A stretch of DNA of 64,000 bases. Origin: G963668655 sp963668655. GTDB taxonomy: Bacteria; Myxococcota_A; SURF-8. The position numbers were made by a program, and so were the translations under genes. The first letter of the stretch is position 1, and every line of letters starts with the position of its first letter. The stretch is from the NCBI GenBank assembly GCA_963668655.2, contig CAXXPQ010000004.1, positions 806,001-870,000 on the forward strand, given 5' to 3'. Shown piece by piece: positions 44,542 to 51,759 of the stretch. The notes beneath the pieces were generated by a model. That model was given only the letters and a program-made list of their open reading frames with translations. It did no database searches and was not told the origin of the DNA.

Positions 44542-45454
44542 GCCGAACATCGTGGTGGTCCAGGGCCCCACGGCCTGCGGCAAGACCGGCCTGGCCATCC
44601 GCATCGCGCAAACGTTCGGCGGGGAGATCGTGAACGCGGATTCGGTGCAGTTCGTGCGCCATTTCGACATCGGATCGGCCAAGCCCACCGCCGAGGAACG
44701 CCGGGCGGCGGTGCATCACCTGGTGGACGCCGTGGAGCCGGACGCTCCTTACGACGCGGCCGAATACGCCCGGCGCGCCCACGCCTGCATCGCGGAGATT
44801 CTGGAGCGCAAGCGGCTGCCCGTGGTTTCCGGCGGGACGGGGCTTTACGTGCGTGCGCTTCTGGGCGGGCTGGTGGAACTGCCGAAGAGAAACGAGTCTC
44901 TACGCGCGAAGTACGCGGAAATCCTGGAGACCTCCGGCGTGGCGGCGCTTTTTTCCATGCTGGAGGATCGCGCCCCGGAGGCGGGCGAGTACATCGATCG
45001 CCACAATCCGCCCCGGGTGGTGCGCGCCCTGGAGGTGCTGGAGATGACCGGGCGGCCCATCTGGAAATGGCAGCGGGAACACCGCTTCCGGGACCGGCCG
45101 TATCGTGCCCTGGTTCTGGCGCTGAAACCGGATTTCGCCGCGCTGGAGGAACGCATCCGGCTGCGCACCCGGGATATGCTGGAAGCGGGGCTGGTTCGCG
45201 AGGTGCAAAAGCTTCTGGAGCGCTTCCCCGACCGGAACATCCGCGCCTACGGCTCCATCGGCTATCGCCAGGCGCTGGAATTCCTGGACGGAAAGACGGC
45301 CGAGGCGGAACTGGAGGAAAGCATCGTGCGGGCCACGCGGCGCTACGCCAAAAAGCAGCTTTCCTGGCTGAACACGGAACCGGACGTGCGCTGGTGCGAC
45401 CCGGAAAACGAGGCGGAGATCCTGGCCCGGGCGGCCGCGTTCCTGTCCGAGTAA
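44525..45454 (+). CDS. miaA: tRNA dimethylallyltransferase
   Basis: A 309-aa enzyme that adds a dimethylallyl group to N6 of A37 in tRNAs reading UNN codons. Landmarks: P-loop VVVQGPTACGKTGLAIRIA, NADSVQFVRHFDIGSAKPT, the VVSGGTGLYVRALL substrate region, and NIRAYGSIGYRQALEFLDG followed by RRYAKKQLSWL near the end. The likely start is TTG 44525, with GGAG 6 nt upstream inside mutL; no better ATG or GTG is nearby. The mutL-miaA overlap is a common gene order and indicates translational coupling. Confidence 0.96.
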   Translation: MVAEDKPNIVVVQGPTACGKTGLAIRIAQTFGGEIVNADSVQFVRHFDIGSAKPTAEERRAAVHHLVDAVEPDAPYDAAEYARRAHACIAEILERKRLPVVSGGTGLYVRALLGGLVELPKRNESLRAKYAEILETSGVAALFSMLEDRAPEAGEYIDRHNPPRVVRALEVLEMTGRPIWKWQREHRFRDRPYRALVLALKPDFAALEERIRLRTRDMLEAGLVREVQKLLERFPDRNIRAYGSIGYRQALEFLDGKTAEAELEESIVRATRRYAKKQLSWLNTEPDVRWCDPENEAEILARAAAFLSE

Positions 45455-45571
45455 CCCGGCCTTGTTGCAATTTTTCCTTACGTTACTGTAGAAAGTTACG
45501 CTTTTTCTTGCACATTCCCGAGTATATGCTACATTTTCCATATTCGGAAAACAGCAGTACGGGAGTGCACC

Positions 45572-46144
45572 ATGGAATTGACCCTCACCCGGGCCGTGGA
45601 AAACGCCATCGAGGCGGAGATGGCCGCCCACCGTTTCTATAAATATTTGCTGGAATGCACGGACGATCCGGACGCCCGGCAGTTTTTTCGTAAAATGGCC
45701 AACGAGGAACTGGAACACGCCGAGAACGTTCAGAATATCGGTCGGCGTTTCACCGACCGCCCCCTTCCGGACCCGGACGGCTCGTTCGAGCAGGTGGAAA
45801 TCTCGCGCCTGTGGGAGCGTGCGGACAACATCACGTTCCGCCAGGCGCTGGACCTGGCCATCGAGGGCGAAAGCCACGCCCGTTTTTTCTACGACGCCGT
45901 GGCCCAAAGCCTGGAAGGCAATCTGGCCGATTTTTTTCACCGCCTGGCCGAGCAGGAACGCGCTCACGAAAATCATCTGCGGGAATACCGGCTGGTGACC
46001 TTCGGCGTGGGCGATCTGCCGGACCATCTTCTGGACCGCCTGGAGCGGCTGGCAAAACGGAACGAAAACGCGGAGGTGGCCGAAATCCGGGAGATGGCGC
46101 ACCTGGCCTTTCTGCTCGTCAAGGCCCATCGCGGCCGAAAATAA
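45572..46144 (+). CDS. Rubrerythrin-like / ferritin-like diiron protein
   Basis: A 190-aa four-helix protein. Two repeats of a diiron pattern are visible: AIEAEMAAHRFYKYL with NEELEHAENV, and AIEGESHARFFYDAV with AEQERAHENHL, giving paired Glu and ExxH ligands. No rubredoxin-type CxxC domain follows, so it is the ferritin-like half of the rubrerythrin family. Such proteins handle peroxide or store iron in the cytoplasm. The ~90 C-terminal residues after the second helix pair are partly charged and end HRGRK. It appears to be transcribed alone. Confidence 0.85.
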   Translation: MELTLTRAVENAIEAEMAAHRFYKYLLECTDDPDARQFFRKMANEELEHAENVQNIGRRFTDRPLPDPDGSFEQVEISRLWERADNITFRQALDLAIEGESHARFFYDAVAQSLEGNLADFFHRLAEQERAHENHLREYRLVTFGVGDLPDHLLDRLERLAKRNENAEVAEIREMAHLAFLLVKAHRGRK

Positions 46145-46221
46145 TGTTTTTGCCGGGTGATAAGATATCCGATCGGGATTTAAGCTGTTGAACAGGTAAA
46201 CTCTGCTGCAGGAGGTTCAGG

Positions 46222-46440
46222 ATGCCTAACGGTGCTATTCAGACGGTCGGCGGGGTACTGGCCAGAATCAAGGAGCAGAATCCCGACAATCGCATTGCCA
46301 TAAGCCTGATAAACGGAACGACGCTACGGTGCATCGTGGTGAATGTCGCCCGCGATTACGCAATCGTGGACAGCGATGACAAAGGCCGGCTGATCATTCC
46401 GCTTACCGCCATTGCCTATTTTCAGGATCTGCCGGAGTAA
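46222..46440 (+). CDS. Small protein, possibly an Sm-like beta-barrel
   Basis: A 72-aa protein with AGGAGG upstream. Its core (IAISLINGTTLRCIVVNVARD, then YAIVDSDDKGRLIIPLTAIA) has the strand order and the NG-x-x-L turn seen in LSm/Hfq-like barrels. However, it lacks a recognisable YKHA motif, so Hfq identity is not supported. A nucleic-acid-binding or oligomeric small-barrel role is only a hypothesis. It lies 15 bp before the lipoprotein gene at 46456 and may share its transcript. Confidence 0.6.
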   Translation: MPNGAIQTVGGVLARIKEQNPDNRIAISLINGTTLRCIVVNVARDYAIVDSDDKGRLIIPLTAIAYFQDLPE

Positions 46441-46455
46441 ACCAGGGAGGACGAC

Positions 46456-47046
46456 ATGGAGTTACGGAGTCATCAAACCGGGATGCGTTATCTGGCCGCC
46501 TGGCTTGCGGTCGGCGCCATGCTTATATCTCTGACGGCCTGCAACACCGCGAAGTACGTAATCCATATCGAGGGCGATAAATGTACGGTCGATATCGATT
46601 ACCGCTCGAAAGACGGCGCCAAAGGCATTGCCGTGGTCTACTCGGATGACAAGAAACTGGTCAAGGAAGTGCGCATTCTCTACTGCACGCCGCCCAAACA
46701 GGACGAGTTCCGTTCCGCCGATTCGGAACAGAGTTTGAATCTCAATATCAAAGACAGGGTTGAAGCCGCCGCTAAATCCAAGATCGCCACGGAAAAGCGC
46801 AAGACCAGCAACCACACCACCGCCAGCATCCTGGTGGATTACGCGCTCTACCGCATCTGCGAGTTGATCGTAGCCGGCAAGGTGAACCCCGAACAGGCCC
46901 AGGACCTGCTCGATACCGTGCTCAGAAACACGGAAAAAATGTACAAAAGCATCAACAGCTATGCCGATGCGGACAAGGTGCTGGAAGATGCCATCGATAA
47001 AATGTTCGACGGCAAAGACTCAGGCGCCCCTGACTCGAACGAGTGA
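46456..47046 (+). CDS. Lipoprotein of unknown function
   Basis: A 196-aa protein with AGGGAGG before the ATG. The signal peptide ends in a lipobox (SLTAC). The mature N-terminal half has alternating strands (YVIHIEGDKCTVDIDYRSKD) and one further Cys in ILYCTPPK. The C-terminal half is helical and charged. No family is recognised. A role with the preceding small protein is possible from spacing. The gene ends 96 bp from the convergent receiver gene; no terminator is visible between them. Confidence 0.7.
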   Translation: MELRSHQTGMRYLAAWLAVGAMLISLTACNTAKYVIHIEGDKCTVDIDYRSKDGAKGIAVVYSDDKKLVKEVRILYCTPPKQDEFRSADSEQSLNLNIKDRVEAAAKSKIATEKRKTSNHTTASILVDYALYRICELIVAGKVNPEQAQDLLDTVLRNTEKMYKSINSYADADKVLEDAIDKMFDGKDSGAPDSNE

Positions 47047-47142
47047 CGAAACGAGTCCGCCATACCAGAATCTTGTCGGAGGAAAATTCAATTCGGCCTG
47101 CCTGGATGGATGGGATGAGCGGAAGAGCGCGAAAGGCCGGGT

Positions 47143-47529
47143 TCAGCCGGAGGGCCGCGCGCCCAGATCCCGGATTTTCTCCACCAGAATGTCCAGGTCG
47201 TAGATGGGCTTGTAGACCACGCGATCCTCGCTGAGTCCCAGTTGGCGCAGGTCGTCGGTGATCTCGAACTCCAGCGATCCGGTAAACACCAGCACCCGCG
47301 TCCGCGGATCCATCTCCCGAATCTCCCGGATGGCGTCCACGCCGTCCATGCCGCTCAATCGGATATCCACGATGCAGGCGTCGAAGCGCCGCTTCCGGCA
47401 CCAGGCGAGAGCCTCCTCGCCGCTCTCCGCCGTCTCCACGGTGAAGCCGGCGTCCAGAAACGCCATACGCATGGAGTCCAGGATGTACAGTTCGTCGTCC
47501 ACGATGAGAATGCTTGGTTTTTCCGTCAT
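47143..47529 (-). CDS. Stand-alone receiver-domain response regulator
   Basis: A 128-aa CheY-like receiver without an output domain. It has the acidic residues D11, D12 (ILIVDDE), phosphorylation site D55 (ACIVDIRLSGMDG), Thr in VLVFTGSLEF and Lys in VVYKPIYDL. ATG 47529 overlaps the stop of the kinase gene (TGA in ATGA), so they are translationally coupled. The longer open frame upstream is antisense-like read-through of the kinase gene. As a receiver only, it would act by protein-protein contact or as a phosphate relay. Confidence 0.92.
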   Translation of the reverse strand: MTEKPSILIVDDELYILDSMRMAFLDAGFTVETAESGEEALAWCRKRRFDACIVDIRLSGMDGVDAIREIREMDPRTRVLVFTGSLEFEITDDLRQLGLSEDRVVYKPIYDLDILVEKIRDLGARPSG

Positions 47530-48404
47530 GGCAGGGGTTCCCGTTGGCGCAGAATCGGCGGCCAGGACAGCTCGTAGCGCTCCATGCGATTGGCCACGGT
47601 GCGGTATTCGAAACGGCCTTCCAGGGCCTTGCCCGCCAGAAAGCTGCAAGCCGCCAGGCATTCCAGGCGTCTGGCTTCCAGACGGGAACGCTCCGCCTCC
47701 GTCCGAGGCGTTCCGGAATCGGGCGCGGAAGCCGCGCCTTCGGAAATCAGGGGACTTTCCACGACGATGCGCACCGCATCGGCCTCGATGGAAGGAATGA
47801 CGGTCAAAATCGGCGGCCGGATCCCCCGCAGATCCTGGCCGATCAGGGCGTGCCGGAAGCACTCGATCAGCGCATGCTGAACGGGAGGCAGCAGGCAGGC
47901 CACCGCCCCGTGCGCGGCCTCCGTTTCGATGCGCGTGCGAAGCTGCTTGATGCCGAAATCATGGCGCAACTCCATGTCGTGGCGGGCGAGAAACAGCGTC
48001 TTTTCGATCAGCTCTCCCATCTCCAGGGAAACGGCCCCCCCGGACGCCGCCACGAAACGGAAAACGGTGTCGATCATCGTCCCTGCGTCCCGGGCGCAGT
48101 CCTCGATAATCCGCAGAAACCGGAAAACGCCGCGATCCTCCAGGTAGGCTTCCACGCGCGCTTTCGTCTCTCCCGTGAGGCCGAAACGCTCCGCCTGCTC
48201 CCGCACCCGGGCGTCGTCCAGATTCAGGCTCCGGCAGAGCAGCTGGGTGGACTGCGCGATGCCGCTTAGCGGGTTGTTCACCGCGTGGGCCACGCCCGCC
48301 GCGAGTCGTTCCACCAGACGCATACGCAGCGCCGCCAGTTCATCGATGGCGATCTTCTCCGGCGTCCCCTCCGGCGTCTTCTCCGGGTCGTTGCGTTCGT
48401 TCAT
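47526..48404 (-). CDS. Histidine-kinase-like protein with degenerate ATPase domain
   Basis: About 292 aa from ATG 48404; the start is uncertain because the frame is open to 48536 and no candidate has a good ribosome-binding site. An NtrB-type dimerisation box LAAGVAHAVNNPLSGIAQST holds His40. The following helix pair is intact. In the ATPase region the N-box is replaced by QHALIECFRHALIGQ (no Asn), and no DxGxG or GxGxGL box is found. It is therefore probably unable to bind ATP and may act as a phosphotransfer or phosphatase partner of the coupled receiver. It overlaps that gene by 4 bp and follows the amidase gene by 141 bp. Confidence 0.75.
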   Translation of the reverse strand: MNERNDPEKTPEGTPEKIAIDELAALRMRLVERLAAGVAHAVNNPLSGIAQSTQLLCRSLNLDDARVREQAERFGLTGETKARVEAYLEDRGVFRFLRIIEDCARDAGTMIDTVFRFVAASGGAVSLEMGELIEKTLFLARHDMELRHDFGIKQLRTRIETEAAHGAVACLLPPVQHALIECFRHALIGQDLRGIRPPILTVIPSIEADAVRIVVESPLISEGAASAPDSGTPRTEAERSRLEARRLECLAACSFLAGKALEGRFEYRTVANRMERYELSWPPILRQREPLP

Positions 48405-48545
48405 GGATTGTCTGTCCGAAAACCGCATGGCATCCAGAAGCAACCATACTCCCCGGCGAGGCGCTTCGTCAAGGCCCATCGACATCGCGAATGGAAGAAG
48501 AAAAAGGCATCCGGGGATGGGCGGGGATGCGTGCACCCGAACCTT

Positions 48546-50495
48546 TTATCTCATGGCGGTCCGAAGTTTCTTCGTATAGGCTCGGATGCCTTCCGCGATC
48601 CCCCGGGCCAGGCGCTCCTGATACGAGGCGCTTTTCAGACGCTTTTCCTCGCGATGGTTGGAAATGAAGGCCGTTTCCACCAGCACGGCGGGCATGCGGG
48701 CGTGTAAAAGGACGTGAAACACCGACCGGTGAACGCCCCGATCGTTGATCTCGCCGTAGTGCTTTTTCAGTTTGCGGATCATGGATTTCTGGATCAGTTT
48801 GGACAGCAGGATGGAATCGTCGATGTTGGCGTTCATGGAAAGATCGGTCAGAATGAATTCGAGATCCGAAATGGGCTTTCCCAGCACCTTGTTTTCCCGC
48901 TCGGCCAGGCGGCGGGAATAGCTGTCCGAGGAATTGTTCAAATACCAGGTTTCGATGCCGTACACCTTGCGGCTTCGGGCGGCGTTGGCGTGGATGGAAA
49001 CGAAGAGATCGGCGTTGGAATCATTGGCGATTTTCGTTCGGCTGAACAGATCCAGATAGGTGTCGTCGTCTCGGGTCAGAATGACTTTCAGTTTCTGTTC
49101 CTTTTCCAGAATCTTCTTCAGTCGCTTGGCGATCTGAAGAACCACCTCCTTTTCCTTCACGTTTCTCGGTCCCTTGGCGCCCCAATCGTCCCCGCCGTGG
49201 CCGGGATCCAGCACCACCACCCGCACGGCGTTTTCCTTGCGAACGGCCGGAGGCGCAGGCTTGGAAGGCGGCGAAAGAACCGTTCTGGCAGGTTCGGGCG
49301 CGGTGTCCGGCGGCGGATCCGGTCGAGATTCCTCGTGTTTCTCATCGGCCATGACTTCGGCCACCACGGCGCGCTCTTCCCGGTTTTCCGCCTCCTGCGT
49401 TTTCCCCTGCGCTTCTTTTGGCGACGTCTCCGGGGCGGGAGCGGTATTCGGCGCGGAGTTCTGGGCTTTTTCCGCAGGCTTGGACGAAGCGGCCGTTCGC
49501 GTCGGTGTTTCCGTGGAAACGGCCGTCCCGGCCACGACTCGATCCGGCCCCGTATAGCCCGACCGGTTGAGGATCACCAGTTCCGTACCGGGCGGATCGA
49601 GCTGGTTGGAGAAACGGAAATTCCCAGCGGTTTTCGATAGTTCGAAGACCACCCGGACGATATCCTTTTGGAACTGGCCGATGCGGATGGAGCGCACCCG
49701 CACATCGCCGGGCGCGAATTCGCTCGGGCCGGAAAGCGCCAGTTCCGTTCCCGAGAAATCGAAATACAAGCGCCTGTTTTTGTCTTCCGTGGCGGGGATC
49801 TCGCCGGTGCTCATGGACGAAAGCCGGGTGAACGTCATCTTCAGCGCGGTTTCTCCCTTGCGGGACTCCATTTCGGCCGAAAGAAGTTTCGCCGGGCCTT
49901 CGGAAGGCCGCAAAACCGCACCGATTTTCTGCACTTGCGTTCCGTCCGCTCCGGCGTTTCCCACGGTCACGTCCCGGTCGGCCCCGTTTCCGCCCAGTTC
50001 TTCATACAACGCACGCGTCTTCTCCCGCATGTCGCCTTTCGGGTATCGATCCAATGATTTCCGCAGGTTATGCCGGGCGCGAGGAATGTCGCCGATGGCG
50101 ACGAACAGCTCGGCGGCCAGAAAAAGAGCATCGTCGGCCAGGGAGGAATCGGGGCAGCGGCCAGCCAGCTTCTCGAAAGCTTCCGCCCCGGCCAGACGAT
50201 CCTTCTTGAGGAAGGAAACGCGGCTCAGGCCGTTGTATAAGTTACCGATATTATAAAGAGAATCACAGACTCGGCGATGCTTTCCGTATTTCTCGACAAT
50301 CCTTTCGAAACGCCCGATCCGATCCATCCACTTGTCGCGATACTTGTGCAGCCGCTTTTCGTTCTCGAACCGTTTGTAAGCGTCCTTCGCTTTCTGATAG
50401 TCCTGTTCGGCTCCGGCAAAAGCCGGGGACACGGCAACGAGTCCCAAACACAGGGCAAGGCAGAAAATAAGGATATATTTCAACAACTTCGGCAT
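48546..50495 (-). CDS. N-acetylmuramoyl-L-alanine amidase with AMIN and TPR-like domains (AmiC type)
   Basis: A 649-aa exported amidase that cleaves the peptide side chain from glycan in peptidoglycan. ATG 50495 gives a clean signal peptide (MPKLLKYILIFCLALCLGLV); the frame starts at 50552, but the promoter found at 50562-50590 would make that start leaderless. Residues ~25-180 hold TPR-like helices. An AMIN domain follows (VRVRSIRIGQFQKDIVRVVF), then a Pro/Ala/Thr-rich linker. The amidase_3 catalytic domain carries Zn ligands in VVVLDPGHGGDDWGA, the Glu in NVKEKEVVLQI, and ADLFVSIHANA, ending with a catalytic Glu in MPAVLVETAFISN. Other AMIN amidases localise to the division septum. Confidence 0.93.
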   Translation of the reverse strand: MPKLLKYILIFCLALCLGLVAVSPAFAGAEQDYQKAKDAYKRFENEKRLHKYRDKWMDRIGRFERIVEKYGKHRRVCDSLYNIGNLYNGLSRVSFLKKDRLAGAEAFEKLAGRCPDSSLADDALFLAAELFVAIGDIPRARHNLRKSLDRYPKGDMREKTRALYEELGGNGADRDVTVGNAGADGTQVQKIGAVLRPSEGPAKLLSAEMESRKGETALKMTFTRLSSMSTGEIPATEDKNRRLYFDFSGTELALSGPSEFAPGDVRVRSIRIGQFQKDIVRVVFELSKTAGNFRFSNQLDPPGTELVILNRSGYTGPDRVVAGTAVSTETPTRTAASSKPAEKAQNSAPNTAPAPETSPKEAQGKTQEAENREERAVVAEVMADEKHEESRPDPPPDTAPEPARTVLSPPSKPAPPAVRKENAVRVVVLDPGHGGDDWGAKGPRNVKEKEVVLQIAKRLKKILEKEQKLKVILTRDDDTYLDLFSRTKIANDSNADLFVSIHANAARSRKVYGIETWYLNNSSDSYSRRLAERENKVLGKPISDLEFILTDLSMNANIDDSILLSKLIQKSMIRKLKKHYGEINDRGVHRSVFHVLLHARMPAVLVETAFISNHREEKRLKSASYQERLARGIAEGIRAYTKKLRTAMR

Positions 50496-50561
50496 GAATC
50501 GTTCGGATCTCATCTCGTTTTTTTCGGATCGTTCGAAAAGACATTCCTCCACTTAATATAT

Positions 50562-50590
50562 AGTATACCCCATTCCGGCGCGGATTTCAA
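50562..50590 (-). promoter_or_regulatory. Strong sigma-70 promoter of the amidase operon
   Basis: On the minus strand: TTGAAA (50590-50585), a 17-bp spacer and TATACT (50567-50562), each 5/6 to consensus. Transcription would begin near 50555, supporting the internal ATG start at 50495. Confidence 0.75.
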
Positions 50591-50686
50591 TGATCGCCTC
50601 CGTATTTGTACGGAAACGCGCTCCGAAACCGTTGCTCGAACACCGATTCAAAGCACGGCGAGACCCCGTCTTTTCATTTAACAGCC

Positions 50687-50709
50687 GGCTGGTGGTACTA
50701 CCACCAGCC
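50687..50709. promoter_or_regulatory. 23-bp palindrome, GntR/FadR-like operator candidate
   Basis: Perfect 11-bp arms (GGCTGGTGGTA and TACCACCAGCC) surround one central C. The core TGGT-ACT-ACCA fits the TGGTNNNACCA pattern bound by FadR-subfamily GntR regulators. As RNA it could form a 9-bp hairpin with loop TACTA, but no T-run follows. Confidence 0.5.
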
Positions 50710-50921
50710 CATGGAAGCCCCCCGGTTCGAAATCCGCATTTACGCTATTTTATATATGCTATAATTTTATTATTATTTTTATGACTCTCGAATATCGAAG
50801 CCGGAACTTCTACGGGATCGGACCCCGATGTTTCATGATCCGTCGCCTTTTCTTTCCCGGGAAGGGATGGTACACTGCGGTCGGATCGGTTCTTGAAAAC
50901 CACCACCGAGGAAACGGATTC

Positions 50922-51572
50922 ATGGGATTGCTGCAACGCTTCGAAAACGCGGATTTTCCGCAACGGCTGGCCATGGGCGTTTTATCGAAAGCCGGAGAAC
51001 GGGGAATCACCCTGGAGGAACTGGCCGCCGAAATGGAATGCGATCGGGAAGAGGCGCGGGAGGCCCTGGAATGGTGGGGCGAAGGATCGGTCGGCGTTCG
51101 AAAGGACGGATCGGGAACGGACGCGCGCTATCGACCGGGTTCGCCGCCAAGCGAAGACGAAACGATCGCCCTGCTCCAATGGACGGCGGGATATTGGCAA
51201 TCGGCGGGCAAATTGAACCGCGCCTTGGCCGATTATTTTCAGCTTTTGATGAAACACCAGGAGCGCGGCGAGCGTTTCGCCCAGGCCGCCGACCTGGGAA
51301 ACATCGGCACGGTCTTTCTTCGCGCGGGCGAATTCGCCAAGGCGAGGGAAACCTTCGGGCAGGCGCTCTCGTTGCACATCGAACTGGGCGACCGCCTGGG
51401 TCGGGGCCTGGATCTGGCCAACCTGGGCGTCAGCGAGGCCCGCATGGGAAACGTCGCCAAGGCCCGTGAACTGCTTTCGGAAGCGCGCCTTCTTTTTCGG
51501 GAAGCCGGGCGCGAAGATCTGGACGAACGGACACAAAAGAACATGGAATCACTGGATAAAAGCGATTCCTGA
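50922..51572 (+). CDS. TPR-repeat cytoplasmic protein
   Basis: A 216-aa protein; GAGGAAAC precedes ATG 50922. An N-terminal ~75-residue segment (MGVLSKAGERGITLEELAAE, MECDREEAREAL) reads like a small winged-helix domain of the kind found in some sigma-54 or MarR-like regulators. The rest holds TPR units (DLGNIGTVFLRAGEFAKARE, then DLANLGVSEARMGNVAKARE). No signal peptide or membrane segment is present. The domain arrangement suggests a regulator or adaptor, with no clear partner. A weak terminator-like hairpin follows at 51590. Confidence 0.7.
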   Translation: MGLLQRFENADFPQRLAMGVLSKAGERGITLEELAAEMECDREEAREALEWWGEGSVGVRKDGSGTDARYRPGSPPSEDETIALLQWTAGYWQSAGKLNRALADYFQLLMKHQERGERFAQAADLGNIGTVFLRAGEFAKARETFGQALSLHIELGDRLGRGLDLANLGVSEARMGNVAKARELLSEARLLFREAGREDLDERTQKNMESLDKSDS

Positions 51573-51589
51573 CCGAAAGGCCGCCCCGG

Positions 51590-51609
51590 ACCGGAACCCC
51601 CCGGTTTTT
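51590..51609 (+). terminator. Weak rho-independent terminator
   Basis: A 5-bp stem ACCGG with CCGGT, loop AACCCC, then TTTTC. Located just after the TPR gene and before the next promoter. Confidence 0.4.
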
Positions 51610-51611
51610 CC

Positions 51612-51640
51612 TTGTACATGGGCGGCGAAGTTGTGATAAT
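51612..51640 (+). promoter_or_regulatory. Extended -10 promoter of the protease island
   Basis: TTGTAC (51612-51617), a 17-bp spacer ending in a TG extended -10 element, and GATAAT (51635-51640). The transcript start lies about 110 nt before the clostripain lipoprotein. Confidence 0.55.
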
Positions 51641-51759
51641 ACCTTATAACGCGGGCCGGACGCGGTCGTTTATCGCCCGGCCAGACCGCCCGCCGCAGAG
51701 ACCCGCCACGAGAAGGACCGCCGGAAATCGTTTTCCGCGCCGAAAGAAAGGAATCTCCG

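Larger units (their letters stand above)
50496..50921. other. Divergent intergenic region, 426 bp
   Basis: This contains the amidase promoter (minus strand, 50562-50590), a 23-bp palindrome (50687-50709) and a plus-strand TATAAT (50760-50765) without a convincing -35. The region 50740-50780 is very AT-rich. No gene is supported within it. Confidence 0.6.

Noticed and set aside
46222..46440. Hfq
   Set aside because: Strand pattern is compatible with a small barrel, but the conserved Sm2 KHA segment of Hfq is missing.
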